A stretch of DNA of 64,000 nucleotides from 40CM-2-70-7 sp035505915 (GCA_035505915.1 DATJQI010000005.1:21311-85310), one strand, 5' to 3'. Counted from the first letter of the stretch, positions 1 to 9,385 are shown. Notes: a model not told the origin generated them from the sequence alone. Translations and numbers: made by a program.

Positions 1-411
1 GAGCAGCGTGAGCCGGGCCGGGATCCGGCTCTGATTGGTGAGGACCTGCTCCATGGCTTCCGGAATGCCGTGGCCGCGAATCCCGGCGGACCCGTAGCGC
101 GCGAGCACACCGACGATCAGCGCGCCGACCACCGGCACGACCACCACCCACCAGCCGAGGTGATTGCCGGCCGGAGACGCGAAGCTGGTGGACACGCGTC
201 CGTAGAAGCTGACGTTAGTGATGAAGCCGATGAGACGGATCAGCGCCTGGGCGATCACGCCGGCCGCGCCGGCGACCAGCACGGCGAGGGCGCTGATGGT
301 CAGCACGCGCGGGTCACCCGCGCTCGAGCCCGGTGCCGGCGGCAGGTTCTCGAGGGCCGGGATCAACGAGGGGGAGACCGGAATGCCCCCGGTCTCCCCG
401 GCCCCGTTCAC
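1..411 (-). CDS. ClC-family chloride channel/antiporter, N-terminal part (runs off window)
   Basis: Reading the minus strand from a GTG at 409-411 gives an open frame to the window edge (137 codons visible). After about 35 polar residues come a hydrophobic helix (LAVLVAGAAGVIAQALI), a second one (WWVVVVPVVGALIVGVL), and then the GHGIPEAMEQ segment, which matches the selectivity-filter-proximal GxGIPE signature of ClC chloride channels and H+/Cl- exchangers. The rest of the membrane domain and any CBS domains lie outside the window. The GTG begins 1 base after the TGA of the upstream TPR gene, as in other junctions here, but no strong Shine-Dalgarno is seen, so the exact start is uncertain. 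The family call rests on one motif plus hydrophobicity. Confidence 0.72.
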   Translation of the reverse strand, partial: MNGAGETGGIPVSPSLIPALENLPPAPGSSAGDPRVLTISALAVLVAGAAGVIAQALIRLIGFITNVSFYGRVSTSFASPAGNHLGWWVVVVPVVGALIVGVLARYGSAGIRGHGIPEAMEQVLTNQSRIPARLTLL

Positions 412-412
412 C

Positions 413-1927
413 TCACGTGCCCCGCTTGTACCGCCAGGCCACGATGCCGGCGCCGATCACCTGAACCTGGAAAGGCTGGTTGCCGCCCGCGTCGAGCGCC
501 GGGACGTCGGTGGTCTGCGAGGCGACGACCTTCCCCGCCCCGTCCAGGAACTCGAAGACGATCTTGGCGGGAGCGCTCTTCGTCGTGTGGAAGTTGGTGA
601 AGAGTCCCGCGAGGCTCGCGTTCTGGTCTTCGGGATCGAAGGTGCCGACCGTGACCTCGAAGGGCAGCAGCGAATCCGCGAGCGTGATGTAGTGCAGCGT
701 CGAATCGCTGTTGCCGTGCTCCTGGAACGCTTCCGCGAGGAGCTGCAGGGTGTGCCGGTTCATCGGGTCGACGCCGTACAGGCGGCGCCCCGCGGACAAC
801 ATGCTGTCCTTCTGGCCGCTGACGAAATACGTGTTCGTGAGATCGTTGAGCGCGTTCCGGAAGTACGGATTCCGGGCGAGTCCGGCGCGGAAGGCCTGGA
901 TGGCCTGCGCGTACGTGGCGCTCGTGCCGGCCTGGTAGTCGCTCATGGTCTTGGCGGTCACGGGGTCGCACCGATGCTTGATCTGGAGCGCGGTCAGGGC
1001 GGGCCGGACCTTCCGGGCGTCGTCCCGGCAGCTGGCGCCCTGCGCGGCGGTATCGGGCGCCTGCGGGGCTTGATTGTAGATGTCCGCGCCCGCGGAGAAC
1101 AGCACCGTGGGGTCGATCGAGTCCGCGTGCTGCAGCATCTGGGTGTACAGGGCCCGGGCGGAATCGGGGTGGCCCGCGTCATTGAACGTCCCGGCCAGGG
1201 CTGAGAGGGCCTTTCCGTCGTTCGGGGCGATCTTGAGGTAGTTGCGGTAGACCGCCGCGGCCGAATCGAAGTGATGCGCCTGCCGCTCCGACGCGGCGAG
1301 GTTGAACAGCAGGTCCTTGCGGTTCTTCTCGAACTTCGGATCCTGGGCCAGCACCAGACCCTTTCCAAAATACACGGATGCGGAGTCGTACTGCTGGTTG
1401 TTGAAGTAGAGGGTGCCCAGGAGCGAAATCCCCTCCGGCTCCGCGGCGTCCGCCAGGCTCGCTTGGTGCAGGTACACGATGGCGGAGTCGTTCTTCGACG
1501 CATTGAGCGCGTGCACGGCGTTGTTGTACAGCGGGACCCACGTGTTCCGGCGCCACGAGTAGATGTCGTCGTGGCACTTCGGGTCCAGCGCGTCGGCCTT
1601 GGTGAAGGAGGAGTCCATGCCCACCAGGTCCTTGCGCTCGATGTAGTACCGGGCCAGGTAGTACCACGCGCCGGCGTTCTTGTCCTGGCCGGCCTGGTTG
1701 ATCGCCTGGTTGAGGACGCGGAAGGCGTCCCGCAGCTCCCGATCCTTCACCTCGTCGAAGTGCGTCTCCTTCTCCTGGCGGAGGTAGACGATCGCACTGG
1801 CCACCAGATAGTGCCCCGTACCGGAGAGGTCGCACTTCGCCGCGACCCAGTCCTGGGCCCCCGCGGCCGGTGCCGCCAGCACCGCGAACCCCAGGGCCAG
1901 CGCCATCGCCGTCAGCTTCCGTCGCAT
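413..1927 (-). CDS. Secreted/periplasmic TPR-repeat protein
   Basis: 504 residues. A signal peptide is visible at about 1-24 (KLTAMALALGFAVLAAPAAGAQ). The rest is helical with TPR-like units, for example ISLLGTLYFNNQQYDSASVYFGKGL and ALSALAGTFNDAGHPDSARALY, so it is probably a periplasmic scaffold or binding protein. The C-terminal ~100 residues look beta-rich and form a different domain. I choose ATG 1925-1927 because AAGGAG sits 5 bases upstream; an in-frame GTG at 1931-1933 overlaps that ribosome site and is less likely. larC ends 9 bases upstream, so the two are probably co-transcribed. No enzymatic motif was seen and the partner is unknown. Confidence 0.8.
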   Translation of the reverse strand: MRRKLTAMALALGFAVLAAPAAGAQDWVAAKCDLSGTGHYLVASAIVYLRQEKETHFDEVKDRELRDAFRVLNQAINQAGQDKNAGAWYYLARYYIERKDLVGMDSSFTKADALDPKCHDDIYSWRRNTWVPLYNNAVHALNASKNDSAIVYLHQASLADAAEPEGISLLGTLYFNNQQYDSASVYFGKGLVLAQDPKFEKNRKDLLFNLAASERQAHHFDSAAAVYRNYLKIAPNDGKALSALAGTFNDAGHPDSARALYTQMLQHADSIDPTVLFSAGADIYNQAPQAPDTAAQGASCRDDARKVRPALTALQIKHRCDPVTAKTMSDYQAGTSATYAQAIQAFRAGLARNPYFRNALNDLTNTYFVSGQKDSMLSAGRRLYGVDPMNRHTLQLLAEAFQEHGNSDSTLHYITLADSLLPFEVTVGTFDPEDQNASLAGLFTNFHTTKSAPAKIVFEFLDGAGKVVASQTTDVPALDAGGNQPFQVQVIGAGIVAWRYKRGT

Positions 1928-1936
1928 CGCCACTCC

Positions 1937-3112
1937 TTATTTTGGTTGGGCCACGAGCGCTTCCGCTTCGCGCTGCGCCGCGCGGGCCACGTCGAGGGGC
2001 GGAAGGCGCAGGAGGCGCGCCGCCGCCAGAACGTCGTCGTACTCGGGTTTGACCCGGACTCCGTCCGGGCGTTCCAACACCTTCACGCGGACCGGCACGT
2101 TCTCCGCGAGCCGCACCGTGACCTCGCGGCGCGGCAGCGTGGTCCGTTCGGCCCGCCAACGGCGGAGCCCCGCCGTCGGGCTGTGCCGGAACAGCGCTTC
2201 GGCCACGGCCTCGGCGGCGCGATCGGGCGCCAGTGCCTCGACCCGGAGACCGGTCCGCCCCTTCTTCATCTGCACGGGCCACATCTGCACATCCACGGCG
2301 CCGGCCTCGGCCAGCGCCTGCCGCAGCGGCTCGGCGTACTCGGGGCTCAGGTCGTCCATGTCGGTGGCCAGCACGGTCACCGCCTCGGCTTCGTCCGCGG
2401 TCTCGCCGAGCAGGATCCGGAGCGCGTTGGGGTATTCCTTGGGATCCCGCCCTCCCGCGCCCCATCCCCCGGCCGTCACCCGCCACCGATCCGGCGGCGC
2501 GCCCGCCGAGAGGATCCGAAGGAGCGTGGCGCCCGTGGGGGTGGTCGCCTCCCCGTGCACCGGCCCTCCCCCGCTGACGTCCAGACCCTCCAGCAGAATG
2601 GCCGTCGCGGGCGCGGGGACCGGCAGACGTCCGTGGGCGGCTTCGACCCACCCGTCTCCGACCGCCACCGGCCGGTGGTACACGGCGTCGACGCCGAGCT
2701 GCTCGAATCCCTCGATGGCCCCGACGATGTCCAGCACCGCGTCCACGGCCCCGACCTCGTGCAGGTGCACCTTCTCGGGCGCGACGCCGTGCACCCGGCC
2801 CTCGGCTTCGCCCAGAAGTCGGAACGCCCGGACCGCGCGCTCTTTCACGCCGGGGGAAAGCGGCGCCTGCTCCACCAGCTTCACCAGTTGCCCGACGTGG
2901 CGTCCGTGCGGCTGGGGCGGGATCTCGAAACGCACTTGCTTGCAGGACACCCCGCACCGCATCGCGTCCCGCACGGCGACCCGCACCCCGTCCAAGCCCA
3001 GGCGTCCGGGGAGCCCCTCCAGCCACGCTACGGGTACCCCGAGCGCGAGGAGTGCGCCCAGAGTCATATCGCCGCTGATACCGGCAGAGGGGTCCAGAAC
3101 GGCGATTTTCAT
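1937..3112 (-). CDS. larC: LarC-type nickel insertion protein (DUF111)
   Basis: 391 residues, single uninterrupted frame. The N-terminus (DPSAGISGDMTLGALLALG) and the central HLHEVGAVDAVLDIVG and GRLPVPAPAT segments are hallmarks of the LarC/DUF111 family. LarC inserts nickel into the pyridinium-3,5-bisthiocarboxylate nucleotide cofactor in a CTP-dependent step to form the NPN cofactor of lactate racemase and related epimerases. In Lactobacillus plantarum larC is split by a programmed frameshift; here it is one ORF. No larA, larB or larE is in this window, so the client enzyme must be elsewhere. It follows thrC after 27 unusually AT-rich bases, the loosest junction in this part of the operon. 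Confidence 0.9.
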   Translation of the reverse strand: MKIAVLDPSAGISGDMTLGALLALGVPVAWLEGLPGRLGLDGVRVAVRDAMRCGVSCKQVRFEIPPQPHGRHVGQLVKLVEQAPLSPGVKERAVRAFRLLGEAEGRVHGVAPEKVHLHEVGAVDAVLDIVGAIEGFEQLGVDAVYHRPVAVGDGWVEAAHGRLPVPAPATAILLEGLDVSGGGPVHGEATTPTGATLLRILSAGAPPDRWRVTAGGWGAGGRDPKEYPNALRILLGETADEAEAVTVLATDMDDLSPEYAEPLRQALAEAGAVDVQMWPVQMKKGRTGLRVEALAPDRAAEAVAEALFRHSPTAGLRRWRAERTTLPRREVTVRLAENVPVRVKVLERPDGVRVKPEYDDVLAAARLLRLPPLDVARAAQREAEALVAQPK

Positions 3113-3139
3113 ATGCCGAAGATCATAAAAATTAACGGG

Positions 3140-4291
3140 TTAGCCACGGTAGAGCCACCCGGCACCGGTATTGAAGATGACCACGCGGTCGGCCCGCCGG
3201 ATGGTCCCGGCCGCGAGCAGGGCCATGGCCGCGGCCAGGGCGGCGCCTCCTTCGGGAGCGGCGTCGATGCCTTCGCGACGCTGGAGGTCCGCCGCCGCCC
3301 GTGTCAGGGCGTCATCGGTGACCGCTACGGCTCCTCCCCCGCTTTCCCGCAGGGCTCGAAGCATCAGCCGGTCCCCCAGAGGCCCGGGCACTCTCAGGCC
3401 CGCCGCCACCGTGTGCGGGTCGGGCCACGGAGTGCAGCGGTCGGCGCCCGACTGAAAGGCCAGCACCACCGGCGCGCAGCCGGACGCCTGGACGGTGAAC
3501 ATTTTCGGCAGTCCGCCCCGGATCCATCCCGCGTCCCGCAGTTCGCCGAAGGCCTTCCACATTCCGATCAGCCCGGTGCCCCCGCCGGTGGGATAGATGA
3601 TGACGTCGGGGAGCGTCCACCCCAGCTGCTCCGCCAGCTCGAGGCCCAGCGTCTTCTTCCCTTCGATCCGGTAGGGCTCCCGGAGTGTCGACACGTCCAC
3701 CGCGCCCGACTCGGCCGCGTAGGCGCGGGCGGCCTTGCCGCAGTCCCCGATGTGGCCGTCCACGAGGTGCAGCTCCGCGCCGAAGTGCTCGATCTGGGAC
3801 CGAATGGGCGCCGGGGTCTCCCGCGGCGCGTAGACCCGGGCCGAAGCCCCCGCCCGCGCGGCATAGGCGGCGAGCGCCACGCCCGCATTGCCGGCGGTGG
3901 GCACGACGAACCGGCGCGCTCCGGCGAGGGTGGCGCGGGTGACCGCGGCCGCGAGGCCGCGGGCCTTGAAGGAGCCGGTCGGGTTCGATCCTTCGTCCTT
4001 GACCATCAGATCGTCGAACCCGAGCTCCGGCCCGAGGCGCTCGACCCCCAGGAGCGGCGTTCCCCCTTCCCCAAGGGAGACCGGCTGCTCGCCGTTCCCG
4101 ACGGGCAGCCATTCGCGGTATCGCCACATCGAGCGACGGCGTTCGCGGAGCACCGATTTCACCTCGGCCGGCGGTGCGCTCGGATACTTGACCAGGTAGG
4201 GTGCGCCGCACGCGGTGCAGACGCCGGGGAGTCCCGCGGCGTCGCGGGTGGCGTCGCAGGCGGAGCAGACCAGGGTCCAGGGCAGGGTCAT
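3140..4291 (-). CDS. thrC: Threonine synthase (PLP-dependent), with N-terminal zinc ribbon
   Basis: 383 residues. Threonine synthase converts O-phosphohomoserine to threonine using pyridoxal phosphate. The PLP lysine is in NPTGSFKARG (Lys109), and the phosphate-binding glycine loop is PTGGGTGLIG. Two CxxC pairs (Cys9/12 and Cys25/28) form a rubredoxin-like zinc ribbon before the catalytic fold, as in the longer archaeal/bacterial thrC subclass. The SLGEGGTPLL segment is typical of the family. A related tryptophan-synthase-beta-like enzyme is possible but less likely. The start ATG overlaps the uvrC stop by 4 bases (ATGA), so translation of the two is likely coupled. No other threonine pathway gene is adjacent. 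Confidence 0.9.
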   Translation of the reverse strand: MTLPWTLVCSACDATRDAAGLPGVCTACGAPYLVKYPSAPPAEVKSVLRERRRSMWRYREWLPVGNGEQPVSLGEGGTPLLGVERLGPELGFDDLMVKDEGSNPTGSFKARGLAAAVTRATLAGARRFVVPTAGNAGVALAAYAARAGASARVYAPRETPAPIRSQIEHFGAELHLVDGHIGDCGKAARAYAAESGAVDVSTLREPYRIEGKKTLGLELAEQLGWTLPDVIIYPTGGGTGLIGMWKAFGELRDAGWIRGGLPKMFTVQASGCAPVVLAFQSGADRCTPWPDPHTVAAGLRVPGPLGDRLMLRALRESGGGAVAVTDDALTRAAADLQRREGIDAAPEGGAALAAAMALLAAGTIRRADRVVIFNTGAGWLYRG

Positions 4292-6099
4292 CGGTGGTCC
4301 TTGAGTCGGTCCAGAATGCGCTCGGCCAGCGCGGTGGAGAATCCGGGGAGGGCCGCGATCTCCGCGGCTGTGGCGGTCTTGACCCCCGCGAGCGATCCGA
4401 ACCGCTCGAGCAGGGACTTCCGCCGGGAGGGCCCGACGCCCCGGATTTCGAGCAGCGCCGAGGTGATGGTCCGGGCCGAGCGGCGCTTGCGGCTGTAGGA
4501 GACGGCGAACCGGTGCGCCTCGTCGCGGGCCCGCTGCAAGAGGCGCAGGGACGGACTCCGGCGGGAGAGCACCAGCGGCTCGCTCCGGTCCGGAAAGAAG
4601 ACCTGCTCCTCGCGTTTCGCCAGGCTCACGAGGGGCAGGTCGGCCGCGCCGGCGGCCCGGGCCGCGTTGACGGCCGCGCTGAGCTGGCCCTTGCCGCCGT
4701 CGATGACCACCAGATCGGGAAGCGCCTTCTCCTCCTCGATGCGGCGCTTGACGAAACGCGTGATGACTTCGTGGATGGCGGCGAAGTCGTCCTGCTGGCC
4801 CGGGCCCTTGATCCGGTAGCGGCGGTACTCGCCCTTCTTGGGGCGGCCCGCCTCGAACCAGACCAGGGAGCCGACCGTGTCCCGCCCCTGGTTGGTGGAG
4901 ATGTCCACGCAGATGAAGGAGCGCGGGACCGCGGCCAGCCCCAGATCGCGACCCAGGGCGTAGACCGGGTCGGCGGACCGCTCCTCGATGTCGAACGACT
5001 CGATCATCAGAGAATCCAGAAGGTGGCGCGCGTTCTGCTCCGCCAGCGCCACGACCCGCGCGTTGGCTCCGCGCTGCGGGCTGAGCCAGTCGACCTCTGG
5101 AGAGAGGGCGCGGAGCGCGTCGAAGTCCTCGGGCGCGAACGGCAGGAGGACGCGCCGGGCCCGCTGCTCGAGCGGCAGGTAGTACCGGACCAGGAAGGCG
5201 GAGAGCACCGCGGCTTCAGGCTCGCCCTCGGCGTGCTCCAGGAACCGGTGCTCGCGGGCCACCACCCGGCCATCCCGCACGCGGAGGATCACGCCGCAGG
5301 CATCGTCGCCGTCCCGGGCGAACCCGATGGCGTCGGCGTCCCCTCCCCCGACCTGCTCGACCGCCTGGGGCTGATCGATCTGCTCCAGCCACCGGATGGC
5401 GTCGCGGAGCTGGGCGGCGCGCTCGAAGTCCTGGGCCCGGCTGGCGTCGTGCATCCGCTCCCGGAGCCGGGTCCGGACGTCCACCGTCTTGCCCTCCAGG
5501 AACACCAGCACGTCGTCGATCATCCGCCGGTAATCCTCCCGGCTCTGGTAGCCCACGCAGGGGGCGCGGCACCGCTCGATGTGATAGTCCAGGCAGGGGC
5601 GCTCGGGGTGGTCGGCCGGCAGGTCCCAGTGGCAGGAGCGGACGGTGAACAGGCGGCGGATGATCTGCAGGGTCTGCCGGAGCGTCCCCACGTCGGTGTA
5701 GGGACCGAAGTAGCGCGCGCCGGGGAGCGCCACGCGGCGCACCACGAGCACCCGGGGAAACGGCTCGGCCAGGGTCACGGCGATCTGCGGATAGCTCTTG
5801 TCGTCCCGAAGCAGGACGTTGAACCGGGGGTTGTGCGCCTTGATGAGGTTGTTTTCGAGGAGCAGGGCCTCGGCCTCGGTGGGCACGACGATGGTGTCCA
5901 CGGCCGCGATGTGGCGGACCAGCGCGGCGTGCTTGGCCACGTCCTCGTGGTCGGGCCCGAAGTAGCTCCGCACCCGGGAGCGGAGGTTCTTCGCTTTGCC
6001 GACGTAGAGGATCTCGCCCCGGGCGTCCTTCCACAGGTAGACGCCGGGCCGGTCGGGGAGCGTGGCTAGGGTACGGGCGAGTTCCGGAGATAGTGCCAT
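4288..6099 (-). CDS. uvrC: UvrABC excinuclease subunit C
   Basis: 603 residues, the usual UvrC length. It makes both incisions in nucleotide excision repair. Visible domains: GIY-YIG nuclease at the N-terminus (PGVYLWKDARGEILYVGKAK), a cysteine cluster (ERPCLDYHIERCRAPC) matching the Fe-S ligands known in E. coli UvrC, a UVR UvrB-binding motif (QDFERAAQLRDAI), the RNase H-like nuclease (FICVDISTNQGRDTVGSLVWF), and a helix-hairpin-helix pair near the end (IRGVGPSRRKSLL and LPGFSTALAERIL). I start at ATG 6097-6099, where the GIY-YIG domain begins correctly. The frame stays open another 367 codons upstream but there it is only a shadow of murJ. The gene overlaps the end of murJ by 34 bases. Confidence 0.96.
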   Translation of the reverse strand: MALSPELARTLATLPDRPGVYLWKDARGEILYVGKAKNLRSRVRSYFGPDHEDVAKHAALVRHIAAVDTIVVPTEAEALLLENNLIKAHNPRFNVLLRDDKSYPQIAVTLAEPFPRVLVVRRVALPGARYFGPYTDVGTLRQTLQIIRRLFTVRSCHWDLPADHPERPCLDYHIERCRAPCVGYQSREDYRRMIDDVLVFLEGKTVDVRTRLRERMHDASRAQDFERAAQLRDAIRWLEQIDQPQAVEQVGGGDADAIGFARDGDDACGVILRVRDGRVVAREHRFLEHAEGEPEAAVLSAFLVRYYLPLEQRARRVLLPFAPEDFDALRALSPEVDWLSPQRGANARVVALAEQNARHLLDSLMIESFDIEERSADPVYALGRDLGLAAVPRSFICVDISTNQGRDTVGSLVWFEAGRPKKGEYRRYRIKGPGQQDDFAAIHEVITRFVKRRIEEEKALPDLVVIDGGKGQLSAAVNAARAAGAADLPLVSLAKREEQVFFPDRSEPLVLSRRSPSLRLLQRARDEAHRFAVSYSRKRRSARTITSALLEIRGVGPSRRKSLLERFGSLAGVKTATAAEIAALPGFSTALAERILDRLKDHR

Positions 6100-7658
6100 A
6101 GGCGCAGCGCGTCGGGGTGCCGCAACAGGAGCGTCAGCACGCCGTACACAGCTCCAAACATACCAAAGGCGCCCAGGGCCAGAACCACGGGGCCGGCCCC
6201 CGCGGTGAGCCGGGCCACCAGGACCCCCGCCCCGCCGGCGACGATGGCGGACCCGAGCGCGATTCCGAAGGCGCGCCAGTCGGCGGCGTGGAGAATCCGG
6301 CCGATGCGGGCGTTCAGGTCCCGCACGTGGAACACGAGGCTCACCGTCCAGCCGATCGACGATCCGAGGGCGATCCCGGCCGGCCCGAGCCACCGCAGGA
6401 GCACGAAGGCCGAAACGCCGGCCAGCACCAGGCACGAGATCGCGATGGTCACGGGCGTGCGGGTGTCCCGCATCGCGTAGAACCCCGACGCGAAGAGCTT
6501 CACCGACGCCTGCCCCAGCAGGCCGAATCCATAGGCCGCGAGCACCGAGCCCACGAGGGCCGAATCCCGCGCCTCGAAGCGGCCGGTCTGGAAGATGGCG
6601 GCGGCCAGGACGCTTCCCATCGTGATGAACGCCAGGGCCGAGGGCAAAACGAAGTATCCGATGCGCCGGAACCCCATCGCCACGCGGGCCCGCAGGAGCT
6701 GATTCGCGCCGTCGGCGACCGCCTCCCGGGAGAGATCGGGGAGGGCGACGGCGTTGACGGACGCTCCGAAGAGACTCACGGGGAGCACCTGGACGAGCTG
6801 CGCATACCCCAGCGTGGACGTCCCGCCGTGGCCCGTGAGGGTGCTGAGGAGGGCGTCGACCAGCCCCGACAGCTGGGCCGCGCCGGCGCCCACGACCACG
6901 GGGATCAGCGCCCGCACCACGTCCCGCGCGCCTTCGGGCACGACGCTCACGCGAAGGGGAATGCCCTTCAGGATGCGCCAGCAGGCCGGCAGCTGGACCG
7001 CGATCTGCAGCACCGAGCCCGCCACGGTGCCCCAGGCCAGGGCCAGGGCCAGCTGGTGGAGCTGCTCCTCCACGGGAAGCGCGCGATTCACGTACCAGGT
7101 GGCTCCCCCGATCATCGCGATGATCCCGGCGACGTTCCACATGGCGGGCGCGGCATAGGGCAGGAAGAAGCGGCGGTGCGTGTTGAGGACCCCCAGGCAC
7201 CAGGCCGACACCACCATCAGGCCGGTCATCGGAAAGAGGATCCGCACGAGCGTGATGGTCAGCGCCCGGCGGGGCTCGTCGAACCCCGCCGCGATGACGG
7301 TGGTGATGGCCGGTGCGAACGCGATGCCGAGCACGGCGAGGATGCCCGTGGCCGCGAGGACCAGCCCGAGTACGGCGCCGGCGACCGCCCGGGCCGCCGT
7401 TTTGTCGGCGCGCTCGTTCAGGGCGGCGTAGACGGGGATGAACGAGGCGGACAGCGTCCCCTCACCCAGCAGGTTGCGGATGGTGTTGGGAATCCTCAGG
7501 GCGATGCGGAACGCGTCGGCGGGGATGGTGTCGTTGCCGAAGTAATGCGCGAACACCCGCTCGCGGACGAATCCGAGGATCCTGGAGACCAGGATTCCGG
7601 CGGCGACCAGGGCGGCGTGGCGGCCGCCGCCCGACGGACGTGCGTCGGCGTCGGGCAC
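6066..7658 (-). CDS. murJ: MurJ lipid II flippase
   Basis: 530 residues, mostly hydrophobic with about 14 predicted membrane segments, the MATE-like MurJ/MviN arrangement. MurJ flips lipid II to the outer face of the inner membrane for peptidoglycan synthesis. The N-terminus (AGILVSRILGFVRERVFAHYFG) carries the conserved arginine-bearing first helix, and LSASFIPVY and NAVALPDLSRE match conserved loops. The gene ends 34 bases inside uvrC and begins 1 base after the stop of the small membrane protein gene upstream. Other MOP-superfamily exporters are possible but the N-terminal signature favours MurJ. Confidence 0.93.
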   Translation of the reverse strand: MPDADARPSGGGRHAALVAAGILVSRILGFVRERVFAHYFGNDTIPADAFRIALRIPNTIRNLLGEGTLSASFIPVYAALNERADKTAARAVAGAVLGLVLAATGILAVLGIAFAPAITTVIAAGFDEPRRALTITLVRILFPMTGLMVVSAWCLGVLNTHRRFFLPYAAPAMWNVAGIIAMIGGATWYVNRALPVEEQLHQLALALAWGTVAGSVLQIAVQLPACWRILKGIPLRVSVVPEGARDVVRALIPVVVGAGAAQLSGLVDALLSTLTGHGGTSTLGYAQLVQVLPVSLFGASVNAVALPDLSREAVADGANQLLRARVAMGFRRIGYFVLPSALAFITMGSVLAAAIFQTGRFEARDSALVGSVLAAYGFGLLGQASVKLFASGFYAMRDTRTPVTIAISCLVLAGVSAFVLLRWLGPAGIALGSSIGWTVSLVFHVRDLNARIGRILHAADWRAFGIALGSAIVAGGAGVLVARLTAGAGPVVLALGAFGMFGAVYGVLTLLLRHPDALRLWHYLRNSPVP

Positions 7659-7659
7659 G

Positions 7660-7941
7660 TCAGCCGGGGGACTGCGGCCGATTCTTGGGCTTTTCGAGGA
7701 GCCGCTGGACGAACTGCATCTCGTCGCGGGTCGCGGCCAGCGTGGACCGCATCTCCTCCACTTCGGCTTCGAGGACCTCCACCTTCCGCTGCAGCTCGAG
7801 CACGTCCGCCTTCGCGGTGACCTCGGATTGCGGGTCCAGGCGCCGCGCGAACGAGCGTCCCAGGGGGGAGTCCACCAGGATGGCGGTGATGGGGATCAAC
7901 AGGGCCACGAACAGGAGGCCCGCCAGCGCGATTTCCCACAT
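7660..7941 (-). CDS. Small membrane-anchored coiled-coil protein, unknown function
   Basis: 93 residues. One N-terminal membrane segment at about residues 3-22 (EIALAGLLFVALLIPITAIL) is followed by a charged helix at about 43-82 with heptad spacing (LELQRKVEVLEAEVEEMRST). The C-terminus is short and polar. It sits between bshC (11 bases upstream) and murJ (1 base downstream), so it is expressed with them. The architecture resembles small envelope or divisome accessory proteins, or phage-shock-type helpers, but I recognise no family. I infer only that it is a bitopic inner-membrane protein with a cytoplasmic coiled coil. Confidence 0.75.
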   Translation of the reverse strand: MWEIALAGLLFVALLIPITAILVDSPLGRSFARRLDPQSEVTAKADVLELQRKVEVLEAEVEEMRSTLAATRDEMQFVQRLLEKPKNRPQSPG

Positions 7942-7951
7942 GGGAGGGATT

Positions 7952-9385
7952 CTAGAGAGCGTCGGTCCAGCGCGCCACCTCGCGCGCCAGCTCGTCCAGG
8001 AGCGCCGGACCGTAACGGATCAGGAACGACGCCACGGTCAGGGTGCGCTCCTGCGGTGTACCCAGGGGGAACAGCGCGGCCCGCGCCCGGACGATCTGCC
8101 CGGTGAGCGTCTCGTGCGCCCGCTTGGAGGCGGCGACCAGCTTCTTCTCGATTTCGTGAGTGCCCCCCAGCGCCTGATTCCGCGTCGACTGGACGGTCCG
8201 TTCGAGCGTGGGGTCGACGGCCCGGGCGGCGAGCGCCAGCGCGTCGTACTGGACCGTCAGCGTGTCGCGCAGGCGCGTCAGCAGCTCCAGGACGTGCGCC
8301 GGGAGCTCGTCCCGCGCGATCCGTCCCTCCAGCGCCCCGGCGGGCGGCTTGAGATCCTCGACCGCGACGCGGAACCGCTCCAGGACTTTGTCCACCCGCG
8401 ACTCGATCAGGACGCCCGACCATCGCGGCACCGGTGTCTGCGGAGTCACGCCGAGCGCGGCGTAACAGGGCCCCACGTCCGGGAAGTAGGCCAGCTCGCC
8501 GGGGCCGGCGGCGTAGGCCACGGTGGGAAACAGCGCGGCCTCCACGGCCGGGCGGAGGAGCACGTTGGGGGACAGCCGGTCGGGAGCGGACGCCGCGAGC
8601 GCTTCGATCTGGGCCCGGGTGAAGCGCTCACCGCCGCGGCGGGTCACGAACGCGTCTCCGTCCGGGCGCAGGCGGTCTCGGCCCAGACGGCCTTCGACGA
8701 GCACGGGAGAGAGGCCGTCGGGAAGCGCCACGCCGAGGCCTTTGAGAATCCAGGGGGCGGCGGCCCGTTTGGCCGAGGGGGCGTGCGCGCGGAACACCGC
8801 GAGTCCGCGGGCGCCGAGCAGCCCGGCCACCGCCTGAGCGAAGGCGTCCGCGAGATTCTGGTCGGCCCGGTACGCCGCGGTCAGCCATTCGAGCACCCCG
8901 GCCTTGAACTCGCTTTCGGGCGTCCGGGTCCGGAGCTCGTCGAGCGCGCGGGCGGCCTCGGGACCGCAGGGCTCGCGAAACAGCGGAGCCTGCGGCGCGT
9001 CGGCGGCCCGCTCGCGGAGGGTCAGGCGCTGCGCGTCCCCCGCGGCGTCGAGAAACGCGCAGTGGTTCCCCTCGGCGAAGTCGTGATCGTCCCCCGCGAC
9101 CCAGAACACCGGCACCACCGGAACGCGGCGCTCGCGCTCGAGGCGCGCCGCCAGCGCGACGGCGGAGAGTGCCTTGTGAACCGTGTAGAGCGGTCCGGTG
9201 AACAGGCCCGGCTGCTGGCCCGTGGTCACGACCAGGACATCCCCGCCCGCGAGCCGGTCCCGCCCCGGCCCGGGGAGCACGGCTTCGAGCACGTCGGGCG
9301 CGATCCGCCGCGGTTGGCCGGCGGCGGGCCGCGCGGGGCGCGCGGGGCCGGAGGGGATGGGCGTCGGTTGGACCCTGGGGATCAT
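7952..9385 (-). CDS. bshC: Bacillithiol biosynthesis cysteine-adding enzyme BshC
   Basis: 477 residues, somewhat shorter than the ~540-residue Bacillus protein. BshC joins cysteine to glucosaminyl-malate, the last step in making the thiol bacillithiol. The TTGQQPGLFTGPLYTVHKAL segment, VPVFWVAGDDHDFAE, and the late coiled-coil segment (TVQSTRNQALGGTHEIEKKL) match the BshC nucleotidyltransferase-like fold and its coiled coil. bshA and bshB are not in the window. The start ATG overlaps the AMMECR1 gene stop by 4 bases. Its presence implies that bacillithiol or a related thiol, rather than only glutathione, is used here. Confidence 0.92.
   Translation of the reverse strand: MIPRVQPTPIPSGPARPARPAAGQPRRIAPDVLEAVLPGPGRDRLAGGDVLVVTTGQQPGLFTGPLYTVHKALSAVALAARLERERRVPVVPVFWVAGDDHDFAEGNHCAFLDAAGDAQRLTLRERAADAPQAPLFREPCGPEAARALDELRTRTPESEFKAGVLEWLTAAYRADQNLADAFAQAVAGLLGARGLAVFRAHAPSAKRAAAPWILKGLGVALPDGLSPVLVEGRLGRDRLRPDGDAFVTRRGGERFTRAQIEALAASAPDRLSPNVLLRPAVEAALFPTVAYAAGPGELAYFPDVGPCYAALGVTPQTPVPRWSGVLIESRVDKVLERFRVAVEDLKPPAGALEGRIARDELPAHVLELLTRLRDTLTVQYDALALAARAVDPTLERTVQSTRNQALGGTHEIEKKLVAASKRAHETLTGQIVRARAALFPLGTPQERTLTVASFLIRYGPALLDELAREVARWTDAL

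Noticed and set aside
1271..4498. 1,075-codon plus-strand open frame opposite TPR/larC/thrC
   Set aside because: Antisense shadow typical of very high GC; no recognisable motifs, and three real genes lie on the other strand.
6100..7200. Open frame extending uvrC upstream by 367 codons
   Set aside because: The GIY-YIG domain starts at 6099; the extra is in the murJ region, in another frame, with a composition-driven arginine/proline-rich translation.
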